Shown here piece after piece: positions 47,228 through 56,536 of a stretch of DNA of 64,000 nt; position 1 is the first letter of the stretch; each line of letters opens with the position of its first letter. The position numbers and the translations under genes were made by a program. The stretch spans positions 310,001 to 374,000 of the forward strand of contig NZ_CP109442.1 of NCBI RefSeq assembly GCF_036227205.1, in the 5' to 3' direction. This DNA is from Amycolatopsis sp. NBC_01480. Lineage in GTDB: Bacteria > Actinomycetota > Actinomycetes > Mycobacteriales > Pseudonocardiaceae. The notes beneath the pieces were generated by a model. The model was not told the DNA's origin and ran no database searches. It worked only from the letters and a program-made list of their open reading frames with translations.

Positions 47228-48031
47228 TCAGTTCACCAGCCGTTGCCCGAAGAAGCGGTGTGCCAGTGCCCAGCCGCCCAGCACCAGGACGGCCAGATAG
47301 GCCGCGTGGCCGACCGCGGGCCAGGTGCCGACCCCGCCGAGCGTGACCGCGCGCGAGAGCTGGGTGCCGTGCCACAGCGGGGAAATCCAGGCGAGCCAGC
47401 GCAGGTACAGCGGGATCTGCGTGATCGGGAAGAAGGTCCCCGAGAACAGCGTCATCGGGATCACCACGAAGCGGAAGATCAGGCCGAACCGGGTGCCCTC
47501 GTCGAAGGTCTTCGCGGCCAGCGCCGTCATCGGGGCCGAGCAGGCGAGGCCGGTCAGGGTGCCCACGAGGATCACCGCCAGGGCGCCGAAGTTCGCCCAG
47601 GCGCCGAAAAAGACGGCGACCAGCGCGTAGATCGAGCCGGCCAGCGTCAGCTTCAGCGCGCCCCAGATCAGGTGCCCGCCGAGCACCTGGCCCGGCGACA
47701 CCGGTGTGGCCGTGACCGCCAGATAGTCCTTCTGCCACTTGAATCCCGACAGCACCGGGTAGCTCGAATCGCTGACGCCCATCTGGGCGGAGCCGGCGAC
47801 CAGCAGGGCCGGCGCCACGTATTGCAGGTACGACAGGCCGCCGGTGGCCGGGCCCGCCTGCACCTGCGAGCCGAAGCCCAGCCCCATCGCGGCGAGGAAC
47901 AGCACCGGCTGCAGGCCGGTGGAGTACAGCGTGGCCAGCCAGTAGCGCCGGTACCAGGTCCAGTGGCCCTCGACGCGCAGCCAGGCGCCGTGCCAGCGGC
48001 CGACGACGCGGCCGGTTGCGGGTGCGGTCAT
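47228..48031 (-). CDS. ABC-2 type transporter permease
   Basis: The 267-residue paralogue of the next permease has the same plan: about six helices, IPMTLFSGTFFPITQIPLYL and SPLWHGTQLSR. The two together probably form a heterodimeric channel. It starts four bases after the ATPase stop and is 79 bp before the second permease. Confidence 0.9.
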   Translation of the reverse strand: MTAPATGRVVGRWHGAWLRVEGHWTWYRRYWLATLYSTGLQPVLFLAAMGLGFGSQVQAGPATGGLSYLQYVAPALLVAGSAQMGVSDSSYPVLSGFKWQKDYLAVTATPVSPGQVLGGHLIWGALKLTLAGSIYALVAVFFGAWANFGALAVILVGTLTGLACSAPMTALAAKTFDEGTRFGLIFRFVVIPMTLFSGTFFPITQIPLYLRWLAWISPLWHGTQLSRAVTLGGVGTWPAVGHAAYLAVLVLGGWALAHRFFGQRLVN

Positions 48032-48034
48032 CAG

Positions 48035-48976
48035 TCAGTCCACCAGCGTCCGGCCGGTGAGCCGGAGGAACACGTCCTCCAGCGAGCTGCGGCGGACCAG
48101 GCTGGACAGCGGCCGCAGGCCACGCTCGTGCGCGCGCTCCAGCGTGTCCTCGCCGGCCGCGGTGTACAGCAGCACGCGGTCGGGCAGCACCTCGACGCGG
48201 TCCGCCAGGTCCTCGACCCGCCGCGCCGCCGCTTCCTGCTCGCCGGCCGGGAACCGCAGCTCGACGACCTCCCGGGTGGAGTACCGGGCGATCAGCTCCG
48301 CGGGCGAGCCCTCGGCCGCGATCCGCCCGGAGTCCATCACCACCAGCCGGTCGCAGAGCTGCTCGGCCTCGTCCATGTAGTGCGTGGTGACGATCAGCGT
48401 GGTGCCCTGCGCCTTGAGCCGGAACAGCCGGTCCCACAACAGGTGCCGGGCCTGCGGGTCGAGGCCCGTGGTGGGCTCGTCGAGCAGCAGCAGCTCCGGG
48501 TCGTTCACCAGCGAGCGCGCGATGGTGAGCCGCCGCTTCATGCCGCCGGACAGCGAGTCGACCGGCTTGTCCGCCCGGTCGGTGAGCTGCGCGAACTCCA
48601 TCAGCTCCTCGGCCTTGCGCCGCACGTGCGCCCGCGACAGCCCGAAGTACCGGCCGTAGATGTGCAGGTTCTGCCGCACGGTCAGCTCGACGTCGAGGTT
48701 GTCCTCCTGCGGCACCACGCCCAGCCGCGCGCGGATCCGCGGCCCGGACACGTCCGGGTCCTGGCCCAGCACGCGCAGGTCGCCCTCGGTGCGCGGCGAC
48801 ACGCAGGCGATCATCCGCATGGTGGAGGACTTCCCGGCGCCGTTGGGCCCCAGGAAGCCGAACGCCTCGCCCGGGCGCACCTCCACGTCGATGCCGCGGA
48901 CCGCTTCGAAGTCACCGAACCGCTTCACCAGCGCCTTGGCCTGGACCAGTGGCGGTTCTGTCGCTGTGTCTCCCAC
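48035..48976 (-). CDS. ABC transporter ATP-binding protein (DrrA/NodI-like)
   Basis: The 313-residue ATPase has Walker A GPNGAGKSST near residue 43, the signature LSGGMKRR, Walker B LLLLDEPTTGLD and the H-loop TTHYMDEAE. The C-terminal extension resembles DrrA and NodI. It powers the two downstream permeases. Substrate unknown; family members export drugs, lipids or oligosaccharides. Confidence 0.93.
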   Translation of the reverse strand: MGDTATEPPLVQAKALVKRFGDFEAVRGIDVEVRPGEAFGFLGPNGAGKSSTMRMIACVSPRTEGDLRVLGQDPDVSGPRIRARLGVVPQEDNLDVELTVRQNLHIYGRYFGLSRAHVRRKAEELMEFAQLTDRADKPVDSLSGGMKRRLTIARSLVNDPELLLLDEPTTGLDPQARHLLWDRLFRLKAQGTTLIVTTHYMDEAEQLCDRLVVMDSGRIAAEGSPAELIARYSTREVVELRFPAGEQEAAARRVEDLADRVEVLPDRVLLYTAAGEDTLERAHERGLRPLSSLVRRSSLEDVFLRLTGRTLVD

Positions 48977-49027
48977 AACAGCAGACCCTAGGACCCACCA
49001 CCGACAGTTTTCGACCGCTTTAGCCGA

Positions 49028-52000
49028 TCACCGGCCGACGGTGACCGGGAAAACCCGCGAAACCCCGTTCACCGTCACGGAAATCCGCGCGACGCCCGGG
49101 TGCAGCGCGGTCAGCGAACCCGTCGCCGGATCGTAGGAGACGACGTCCCACGGCAGCGGCGGCCACGGCCCGATGTGCACGCCGGAGCCGCCCCAGTCCG
49201 CGCTCACCGGGTAGGCCACCGGGACCACGCGCCCGCCCTGGGTCAGCGACGCGCGCAGCTCGGCTTTCTGGCCGGGTTGCAGCGACGACGGCCCAGTGAC
49301 CGCCAGCGTGTCGACGTTCGGCCGCGTTTCGAACCGCACCGGCTGCGCGCGGTCCGCCGGGTCGACCCGCACCAGCGTCCAGCCGACGAAGCCGCCGTCG
49401 CTGGGCGCCGCCGCCGGGGTCTTGCCCGAGTTGCCGTTCACCAGGTACGGCACGCCGTCGGTGCGCGACAGGCTGAACACACCCGCGTGCGACGCGATCG
49501 AGGCCGCCTGCTTGCCCGAAGCCTGCTCGAAATCGGTGAGCCAGCTGGTCAGCAGGTCGGCTTCCTTGCGGTCGCCCAGCTGCGAGTTGCCGGTCGGGCT
49601 CGGGTCCTTCACCGGGTGGTGCATCGCGACGACGACCCCGCGGATCGACGGGTCCCGCTCCGCGCCATCGAGCGCGTCGCGCAGCATCCGCACCTGGTCG
49701 AAGCCGCCCGCGCGCAGCGATCCGCGCGAGGAGTCCAGCAGCACCAGCCGGATCCCGTGCACGTCCACCACCTGGTGCGTGACGCCGAACGCGACCTGGA
49801 ACTGGGCCAGCCCGTCACCGGCCTCGGCCTCGTGGTTTCCGGGCACGTAGTACCACGGCACCTTGCCCGCCAGCTCCTCGTCGATCACCTTCCGCGCCAG
49901 CGCGAAGTCCGGCGCCGTGCCGCGGTCGACCAGGTCGCCGTTGATCAGCACCAGGTCCGGTTTGGCCGCGACCGCCTCGCGCATCGCCCGCCGCGCCTGC
50001 GCGACCAGCGGGCCGTCCGGCGCGTCGGCGGTGAACTGCGCGTCGCTGACCACCGCGATCCGCAGGCCGCCCGAGCCGAGCGTGCCGTCGGTCACCAGGG
50101 CCGGGTCGTGCACCGGCGGGTCCGCCGGCACCGTGGCCGACGGCGCGACCTCGAAGGTGAGGTCGTCGAACACCAGCCGGCCCTCGTACTGCTGGTCCGG
50201 CACGTTCTCCACGGCGTAGAAGCGGGTCAGCGCCTGCCCGGCCGGCAGCCCGGCGGGCACGGCGGCGGTGACGTAGCGCCAGCCGGTCCAGTCCACGCTC
50301 AGCGAGAGGTCCACAATGGACGCGACGTTCGCCGCGTCGTGCAGCTCCGCGCGCAGCCAGGCGCCCTTGCCGTCGCCGTTGACCCACAGCCCGATCTTCT
50401 GCGTGCCGGCCGGCAGCGGAATCGGCGTCGCCGCGTTGATGTACGCGGCGCGCGTGGCGTTCGTGCCGGTCAGGCGGTAGTCGAGGGCGAGGCCTTGCCC
50501 GCCGTCATGCCCGGGCGCGGCCGAGAGCGCGGCGCCGACCACGGCCGGGTACACGCTGGCGCTCCAGCCGGCCGGACCGTCCAAAGGGGACGCGATCTGC
50601 GGCACGGTGCCCACGGAAGCGGCCAGGTGCGTGGTGAGCCCCGCCGCGTGCACCGTGATCGCCGACGCGCCCGAGGCGGCCAGCGCGGTGACGGCGAACC
50701 CGTCCGCCGAAGGCTCCACCTTGACCACCGCGGGGTCGTAGTCCAGCTTCACGTCGCGTGGTTCGAGCCAGGCGCCGTAACCGTCGGCGTCGTAGCCGTA
50801 GACCTGGAACGTGCTCTTCGCACCGGCGCCGGACAGCGCGACCTGCTCGGTGCTCGTGCCGAGCCGCACCGGGGTGCCGAGCACGGACAGCGTGGTCCGG
50901 CCGGAGACCCGGCCGGCGCGCGCGGTGACGTCCAGGTCCGTCCGCGCGTCCGGGTGCAGCAGGTCGGCGTGCGCGGTGAAGACGTTGTTCGTCACGCTGC
51001 CCCGCCACGGGTTCGACGTGGTCCAGCGCGGGCTGGCCGCCACCGCCGCGCCGGTCTCGTCGTGGCCGTCCGCGACGAGCACACGCGACAGCCCCGACAG
51101 GACCCTGGTGGCGTTCTTGGTGCTCTGCGCGGGCGCCGGCGCGAAACCGGTCAGCCGGCCACTGCCCGGCACGGTGGCGACGCCGATGCCGTTGGGCACC
51201 AAGCGTTCCCCGCCGTCCGATGGGGAGTTGCGCACGCTCGGCGCGGCCTCGCCCTCGTCGCGGGCGAGCAGGGTGGACGAGCCGCCGCCGTCGAGGTTGA
51301 TCGCGTCGTCGGCGCCGAGGGCCTTCATCTGGCGGGCCAGTTCCAGCTCGGTCATGCCGCGGCTGTCGGCCTGGCGGCCGTCGATGGTCACGAGCCACAT
51401 CCGCTTGCCGTCGGCGGAAAACCCGACGGCCGTGCGCGGCGCGAGCGTGACGTCGTCGACCGGTTGTGGCTGCCCGCCCTTGAGCAGCGCCTCGTTGCCG
51501 CCGACCGCGACCGCGATCTTCCCGGCATCCGAGCGCGGCGCGTACGAGACGCCGACGCGATCGCCGACGTGCAGCGCGCTCACCGTGTCCGCCCCCGCCT
51601 CGCGGCCCAGCAGAACCGTGCTGCCGGAAGGGATCGGGCCGTCCGCGGGGGCGGTCCGCACCTGCGTGACCACGCCGTCGCGGACCTCGGCCTCGGCCAC
51701 GCGCTGGGCTCCCGCCACCGACGTCGTGCGAGCAGACGCGCCCCAGAGCGGGGTGTACACGCCGAGCGCGTCGGGACCGAGGACCGGGCTGTTGAAGTTG
51801 GTGGCGGGCACCGAGCGGCCGTCCGGCATCGTGACGGTGGCCTCGAGGAAGATGTCCGCGAGCTTCGCCTTGCCCTCGTCGGTGATCGCGGCGGTGGTGT
51901 TGTGCCCGGCGGCGGGCGCGGTCTGGAGCTGCCCGTGGTCGATGCCGACGCCGATCGGCGCGCCGGTGGCGGAGATGTCGAAGAAGTCGCCGTTCACGCC

Positions 52001-52390
52001 CGCGACCGCGCCCGTCCGCGCGACCTGCTGCGAGAGCGGCGTGCGCGCGGAAACCGTGCCAGGGCTCAGGTACGTCGGCTTCAGCACCTTGCTGGACAGG
52101 TCGACGCTCAGCGTGTCGCCGCGGATCCAGCCCTTCGGGTCGAAGCGGTCGAACTGCGTCAGGTCCAGACCAGGTGCGACGGCCGACTTGGCGCTGCTGG
52201 TGATGAGCCCGTCGTCCGGCGTCGGGGCGGCGTAGGTGACCGGGGCCTCGCGGGCCGAAGACGCGGCGGGCGCGCCCTCGACCGGCGGCGGGCCGAGCGG
52301 CGCGGCGAGCGGGTCCGCGGTGGCGGTGGCCGGGCTCGTGGTCAGGACGCAGAGCAGCGCGCAGACGAGCACAAAAGGCGACTTATTCAC
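49028..52390 (-). CDS. Secreted phosphodiester glycosidase (NAGPA-like) fused to a metallophosphoesterase
   Basis: The 1120-residue protein has a signal peptide ending near TATADP. An N-terminal NAGPA/DUF2233 domain contains GVNGDFFD near 120 and DAINLDGGGSSTLL near 365. A central beta-rich part of about 300 residues includes a carbohydrate-binding-like module. A calcineurin-type phosphoesterase follows with VVSDAQF near 781, NGDLVDRG near 820, GNHEAE near 850, MHHPV and SHAGVF. A final Ig-like segment ends the chain. It may cut and dephosphorylate cell-wall or teichoic-acid-like glycans; that is inference. Confidence 0.9.
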   Translation of the reverse strand: MNKSPFVLVCALLCVLTTSPATATADPLAAPLGPPPVEGAPAASSAREAPVTYAAPTPDDGLITSSAKSAVAPGLDLTQFDRFDPKGWIRGDTLSVDLSSKVLKPTYLSPGTVSARTPLSQQVARTGAVAGVNGDFFDISATGAPIGVGIDHGQLQTAPAAGHNTTAAITDEGKAKLADIFLEATVTMPDGRSVPATNFNSPVLGPDALGVYTPLWGASARTTSVAGAQRVAEAEVRDGVVTQVRTAPADGPIPSGSTVLLGREAGADTVSALHVGDRVGVSYAPRSDAGKIAVAVGGNEALLKGGQPQPVDDVTLAPRTAVGFSADGKRMWLVTIDGRQADSRGMTELELARQMKALGADDAINLDGGGSSTLLARDEGEAAPSVRNSPSDGGERLVPNGIGVATVPGSGRLTGFAPAPAQSTKNATRVLSGLSRVLVADGHDETGAAVAASPRWTTSNPWRGSVTNNVFTAHADLLHPDARTDLDVTARAGRVSGRTTLSVLGTPVRLGTSTEQVALSGAGAKSTFQVYGYDADGYGAWLEPRDVKLDYDPAVVKVEPSADGFAVTALAASGASAITVHAAGLTTHLAASVGTVPQIASPLDGPAGWSASVYPAVVGAALSAAPGHDGGQGLALDYRLTGTNATRAAYINAATPIPLPAGTQKIGLWVNGDGKGAWLRAELHDAANVASIVDLSLSVDWTGWRYVTAAVPAGLPAGQALTRFYAVENVPDQQYEGRLVFDDLTFEVAPSATVPADPPVHDPALVTDGTLGSGGLRIAVVSDAQFTADAPDGPLVAQARRAMREAVAAKPDLVLINGDLVDRGTAPDFALARKVIDEELAGKVPWYYVPGNHEAEAGDGLAQFQVAFGVTHQVVDVHGIRLVLLDSSRGSLRAGGFDQVRMLRDALDGAERDPSIRGVVVAMHHPVKDPSPTGNSQLGDRKEADLLTSWLTDFEQASGKQAASIASHAGVFSLSRTDGVPYLVNGNSGKTPAAAPSDGGFVGWTLVRVDPADRAQPVRFETRPNVDTLAVTGPSSLQPGQKAELRASLTQGGRVVPVAYPVSADWGGSGVHIGPWPPLPWDVVSYDPATGSLTALHPGVARISVTVNGVSRVFPVTVGR

Positions 52391-52488
52391 TTGGTACCCC
52401 AGTATCGAGTGAGTGACTTCGCCCAGAAAAGTCCACCGGCGAGAGCGGCGGAAGGCTTCGCGGGTGAACGTCGCCTGAATGGCTCAGG

Positions 52489-53205
52489 TCAGGGCGTGAG
52501 CGGGGCCCTCAGAAACGCCTCGGCGAGCGCTTCGTCGCCGGTGATCCGGGGCTCGGCCGCGGGGCGCTTCCACAGCCGTAGCAACAACTGCTGCGCCGGA
52601 GCCTCGACGGTGGCGGCGGCCTCGGCCTCACCCAGTGCGGGCGGCTCACCCGGAACCAGCGTCCAAGAGTGGCCGGTGTCGGTGGCGCGAACGGTGATCG
52701 GCGCGGGCAGCGACGGCACGGCGTGCCAGCGCGTGATCCGCGGCAGCATCGCGCCGAAGACCTCGTCGACACCGTCGGCGGCGATCAGCGGGTCCAGCTC
52801 CGGGGCGGGGCCGTGGGCAGCGTCGACGAGGTGCACCGCGGTCTCGTGGACCTGGCGGCGGAACCAGAACGCCTTGGTCTTCCCGGTGCCGCCGAAGTGC
52901 CAGCAGCGCGCGTCCGGATCGGCCTCGGCGAGGGCGTCGAGCAGCAGCTGCGCGCTCTCGGCGTACCACTGCGCGAGGTCCGCGGGCGGCGCGCTCTCGA
53001 ACGCCTGGCGCTGCGGTTCGCCGGTGCGGACGACCGTGGCCGCCCAACGGTGCACGTTGCCCAGGTGCGTGCCGAGGTCCGCGCGTGTCCAGTCGCCGCA
53101 GGCCGGGACCGGCGCGTCCGGTTCGCCCGCGCGCAGTTCGGCGGCGAACGCCTCGGTGAGCGTGCGCAGATGCGGCAGGTACGCGGAGGGCGGCAACGCG
53201 GTCAT
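52489..53205 (-). CDS. Maleylpyruvate isomerase family mycothiol-dependent enzyme (DinB-like fold)
   Basis: The 238-residue protein shows the MDMPI N-terminal four-helix bundle (VPACGDWTRADLGTHLGNVHRW with the metal-type His) and second His motifs in the HETAVHLVDA region near residue 120. Family members use mycothiol, the actinobacterial thiol. ATG 53205 has GTGAGG six bases upstream; a GTG at 53217 is the alternative. Substrate not assignable. Confidence 0.86.
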   Translation of the reverse strand: MTALPPSAYLPHLRTLTEAFAAELRAGEPDAPVPACGDWTRADLGTHLGNVHRWAATVVRTGEPQRQAFESAPPADLAQWYAESAQLLLDALAEADPDARCWHFGGTGKTKAFWFRRQVHETAVHLVDAAHGPAPELDPLIAADGVDEVFGAMLPRITRWHAVPSLPAPITVRATDTGHSWTLVPGEPPALGEAEAAATVEAPAQQLLLRLWKRPAAEPRITGDEALAEAFLRAPLTP

Positions 53206-53244
53206 CGGCAACCTCACCAGGGGAAGTGCTTGCGGGAAAAGGAA

Positions 53245-53279
53245 AAGCCGGGGCGGGGCACTCGGCCCGGCCCCGGCTT
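53245..53279. terminator. Terminator hairpin between ndk and the mycothiol enzyme gene
   Basis: AAGCCGGGGC (53245-53254) pairs exactly with GCCCCGGCTT (53270-53279). It follows the ndk stop on the minus strand by 12 bp and has flanking A/T bases on both sides. Confidence 0.8.
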
Positions 53280-53290
53280 CACCGCGCGGC

Positions 53291-53701
53291 TCACAGGTCC
53301 GGGAACCACAGCTTCAGCTCGCGCTCGGCCGACTCCGGCGAGTCGGAGCCGTGCACCAGGTTGTACTGCGTCTCCAGGCCGAAGTCGCCGCGCAGGGTGC
53401 CCGGGGTGGCCTTCTCGACCGGGTCGGTGCCACCGGCCAGCTGGCGGAACGCCGCGATGGCGCGCGGGCCCTCGACCGCGAGCGCCACAACGGGCGCCGA
53501 GGTGATGAACTCCAGCAGGTCGCCGAAGAACGGGCGCTCCTTGTGCTCGGCGTAGTGCTCCTCGGCCAGCGAGCGCTCGACCGTGCGCAGTTCGAGGGCG
53601 GCCAGCTTCAGGCCCTTGCGCTCGATGCGCGAGACGACCTCGCCGACGAGGCCGCGCGCGACGCCATCGGGCTTGACGAGGACCAGCGTGCGTTCAGTCA
53701 C
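53291..53701 (-). CDS. ndk: Nucleoside diphosphate kinase
   Basis: The 136-residue enzyme exchanges gamma-phosphates among nucleotides. It has [14 protein letters not shown] at the start and the active-site His in [16 protein letters not shown] near 117. In relatives ndk lies between rne and DUF4233-folC; here about nine extra genes are inserted on either side but the relative order is kept. Confidence 0.97.
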   Translation of the reverse strand: MTERTLVLVKPDGVARGLVGEVVSRIERKGLKLAALELRTVERSLAEEHYAEHKERPFFGDLLEFITSAPVVALAVEGPRAIAAFRQLAGGTDPVEKATPGTLRGDFGLETQYNLVHGSDSPESAERELKLWFPDL

Positions 53702-53864
53702 GACGGTGTTTCTCCTTGTAAGGATTCGTGTTATCGGGTGCCGAGCGTAACCGACGGGCCCGGATCGCCCGCTCCCGCAGGCTGTTACATCGGAAGTCTA
53801 TGCGTCACAGGTCGATTTGTGGTCTGATGTGCCCCGCTACCCGGTATGACCTGAGGGGGACGGG

Positions 53865-54380
53865 ATGAAAAGCGTGATCTGGTGGTCCATCGGCCTGCTT
53901 TGCGGACTGGGCCTGATGGCGATCGGCCTGTTCGGCACCATGAGCGGCACCGACATCGTGCTGTGCGGCAGCGAGCACATGCAGCCGGGGGAAACCTGCG
54001 AAACGACCTCATACGGCCAGAAGTCCAGCGAGACCTACGAGGAGAAGCTGCAGGAATCGAAGGACGACAAGGCGAACTTCGAGGGCGGCGGCCGGTGGGT
54101 CACGTTCGGGATCGGCGCGGGAATCGGCGCCCTGTGCGGCTGGCGGCTGGTCGTCGCGATCCGGCGCCGGGCCAAGCAGGGGTCCGGCCCGGCGGCCCAG
54201 GCCGTGGCGCCCGGGCAGCAGCCCGGTTTCGCCGTGGCGCCGGGATACCCGCAGCAGGGCTACCCGGCCGCGCAGAACTACCAGCCGGGATACCAGCAGC
54301 AGGGATTCCCGCCGCCACAAGGGTTTCAGCAGGCTCCGCCGCCCGGCCACCAGCCGCCGAACGGGCCGTATCAGCAGTAG
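53865..54380 (+). CDS. Two-helix membrane protein with a Pro/Gln-rich tail
   Basis: The 171-residue protein has a helix at about residues 5-25 and a second near 76-96, enclosing an extracytoplasmic loop with two cysteines (LCGSEH, ETCETT). The C-terminal 70 residues are repeats of GYPQQGYP/NYQPGYQQQ type, rich in Pro, Gln and Tyr. Similar tails occur in actinobacterial membrane proteins of unknown function. A strong terminator follows. Confidence 0.75.
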   Translation: MKSVIWWSIGLLCGLGLMAIGLFGTMSGTDIVLCGSEHMQPGETCETTSYGQKSSETYEEKLQESKDDKANFEGGGRWVTFGIGAGIGALCGWRLVVAIRRRAKQGSGPAAQAVAPGQQPGFAVAPGYPQQGYPAAQNYQPGYQQQGFPPPQGFQQAPPPGHQPPNGPYQQ

Positions 54381-54390
54381 CGGCCAGAAC

Positions 54391-54424
54391 GCGCCCGGGT
54401 CCGGTACCCCCGGGACCCGGGCGC
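54391..54424 (+). terminator. Hairpin terminator between the membrane protein and phoD
   Basis: GCGCCCGGGTCC (54391-54402) pairs exactly with GGACCCGGGCGC (54413-54424), loop ten bases. It lies between convergent genes, nine bases from the phoD stop, and probably serves both. Confidence 0.85.
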
Positions 54425-54432
54425 CGTCCGGC

Positions 54433-56001
54433 TCAGCGGCCCTGTGGCTGCAACGTCTTCGACCACAGCGAGGCGCCCGTGCCGTCCCGCAGGTCGACGG
54501 TCAGCTCGCCGCTCGCGCCGTCGACGTTCAGCTCGCCGAAGTGCTGGAACCCTTGCGCGGGCGAGGAATTCTGCGTCACCGGGGCGTGCACGAACACCGC
54601 CTCGGGCCCAAAGGTCGGGTCGAGCGCGTTGGGGCCGAACGCGCCGGCGTTCAGCGGGCCGGAGACGAACTCCCAGAACGGGTCGAAGTCGCCGACCGCG
54701 GCCCGGTCCGGCGAGTAGTGGTGCGCGGCGGTGTAGTGCACGTCGGCGGTCAGCCAGACGACGTTGCGCACGCGACGGCGCGAGATCTCCCGCAGGACCC
54801 AGGCCAGCTCCGTCTCGCGGCCGCCCGGCGCGCCCGGCCGGTTGTTCGCGACGGCCTCGATCGCCGTGCCGTCCGGCACCACCAGCCCGATCGGCATGTC
54901 AGCCTGCACGATCTTCCACGTCGCAGTGCTGCGGCCGAGCGCGTCGGCGAGCCAGCGCGCCTGCCGGTCGCCGAGGATGTAGCCGGGCGCGCCCTGGTCC
55001 GCGGTATTGGCGTTGCGGTAGGTGCGCATGTCGAGCACGAAGATCTCGACCCGGCTGCCGTGGCGGAAGCTGCGGTAGACGCGGCCGTCGACGGCCTGGC
55101 GCCGGTCGATCGGGTGCCATTCGTGGAACGCCTGATAGGCGCGCGGGGCGAGCACGTCCAGCCGCTTCTCGGTGTATTCCGGGCGGTCGTTCATCACCTC
55201 GCCCGGGTACCAGTTGTTGGTGACCTCGTGGTCGTCCCACTGGATCACGCTGGGCACCTCGGCGGCGAACCGGCGGAAGTGCTCGTCGAGCCGGTTGTAG
55301 GCGTGCTGGCCGCGGAACTCGTCCAGGGTCTCGGCGACCTTGGACTTCTCCGGCGTCACGACGTTGTGCCAGGTGCCGCCCCCGCCGGGCAGGGTGACGG
55401 ATTCGGTGAGCGGGCCGTCGGCGTACACGGTGTCGCCGCTGTGCAGGAACAGGTCCGGGCGGCGGTCGGCCATGGCGCCGAAGATCGTCATGCCGCCCAG
55501 GGCCGGGTTGATGCCGTAGTTCTGGCCCGCGACGTCGCCGCTCCAGAGGATCCGCGTGTCGGCGCGACCGAGCGGCGCGGTGGCGAACCGGCCCGTGACC
55601 GCTTCGCTCGTGGTGCGCCCGTCGAGGTCCACGGCGGTGACGCGGTAGTGGTAGCCGGTGCCCGGCCGCAGTCCCGCGAGGCGCACCTTGCCGGTGCCGC
55701 CGGTGGCCGGCGAGACCACTGGCCCGGCGACGCGGCGGGCCCCGCGGAACGACGGGTCGCGCGCGATCTCCACCATCAGCCGCGCCGGCCGGTCCGCCCG
55801 GGACCAGACGATGCCGGAGCCGGTGGTGACGTCGCCGGACGCGACGCCGTGGGTGAGCACCGGACGGCCGCCGCGGAGCAGGGGCGCGGGCGCCGCAGTT
55901 GCCGCGCCCGTCATCCCGGGCAGGAGCAGGCCGCCGGCCAGTGCGGACGTCGCGAGCCCGGCCTTGAGCAGCGCGCGGCGGGAGTGGGTCGATTCGGTCA
56001 T
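54433..56001 (-). CDS. phoD: PhoD-family alkaline phosphatase/phosphodiesterase, Tat-exported
   Basis: The 522-residue enzyme starts with a twin-arginine signal (HSRRALLKAGLATSAL) followed by a hydrophobic stretch to about residue 36. The mature protein has the PhoD N-terminal beta domain (LTHGVASGDVTTGSGIVW) and the metallophosphatase core: LHSGDTVYAD, QWDDHEVTNNW, then WLTADVHYTAAH. PhoD enzymes use Ca2+/Fe3+ and hydrolyse phosphate esters or teichoic acids outside the cell. Confidence 0.93.
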   Translation of the reverse strand: MTESTHSRRALLKAGLATSALAGGLLLPGMTGAATAAPAPLLRGGRPVLTHGVASGDVTTGSGIVWSRADRPARLMVEIARDPSFRGARRVAGPVVSPATGGTGKVRLAGLRPGTGYHYRVTAVDLDGRTTSEAVTGRFATAPLGRADTRILWSGDVAGQNYGINPALGGMTIFGAMADRRPDLFLHSGDTVYADGPLTESVTLPGGGGTWHNVVTPEKSKVAETLDEFRGQHAYNRLDEHFRRFAAEVPSVIQWDDHEVTNNWYPGEVMNDRPEYTEKRLDVLAPRAYQAFHEWHPIDRRQAVDGRVYRSFRHGSRVEIFVLDMRTYRNANTADQGAPGYILGDRQARWLADALGRSTATWKIVQADMPIGLVVPDGTAIEAVANNRPGAPGGRETELAWVLREISRRRVRNVVWLTADVHYTAAHHYSPDRAAVGDFDPFWEFVSGPLNAGAFGPNALDPTFGPEAVFVHAPVTQNSSPAQGFQHFGELNVDGASGELTVDLRDGTGASLWSKTLQPQGR

Positions 56002-56083
56002 GCCGGACGTTCTATCCCGCCCTCACGGCGCGGTGGCCAACACCGCCTGACACCGGAGTGAACTGAGGGCAGGCCCACAGGCC

Positions 56084-56536
56084 TCAGGCTTGGGGCTGCT
56101 GCTGGCTCATCAGGGTGCCCGCGGCCATCCGGCGGGCGACGTCGCGGCGGAGCCACAGGAACCACAGGTACACGGCCAGGAAGGCGACGCCGATGATCGC
56201 GATCGCGGGCAGGGCGCCGGCCATCGCGATCAGGCCCAGTTGCAGCACGAGCACCACGGGCAGGGCCCAGACGCGCTTGATCATCCCGCACAGCACGACC
56301 AGGACGATCGCGATGGCGAGCACCGTCCAGCCGAGGAAGCCGGAAAAGCCGTCGCCGAGCTTGTTGATCACCGGCAGCGCGAGCGCGACAGTGATCGCCT
56401 CCAGGATCAAGGTGCCCGCGACGACGCCGCGGAAGCCCTTCATCGGGTCCTTGGGCGGCGGGGTGACCGTCTTGGCCTCATCCGCCGGAGCCTGGGTCTT
56501 GGCCGCAGGGGTCTCGCTCGCCGGGGTCTCACTCAT
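56084..56536 (-). CDS. DUF4233 membrane protein
   Basis: The 150-residue protein has a disordered, Ala/Pro/Thr-rich start and four hydrophobic helices from about residue 38, ending WFLWLRRDVARRMAAG. DUF4233 genes follow folC directly in most Actinobacteria; here the start overlaps the folC stop by four bases (ATGA). Function unknown. Confidence 0.92.
   Translation of the reverse strand: MSETPASETPAAKTQAPADEAKTVTPPPKDPMKGFRGVVAGTLILEAITVALALPVINKLGDGFSGFLGWTVLAIAIVLVVLCGMIKRVWALPVVLVLQLGLIAMAGALPAIAIIGVAFLAVYLWFLWLRRDVARRMAAGTLMSQQQPQA

Noticed and set aside
49100..53827. 1575-codon plus-strand frame opposite the glycosidase/phosphoesterase
   Set aside because: Composition is Arg/Val/His-rich noise and it crosses three real genes; the minus strand has signal peptide and catalytic motifs.
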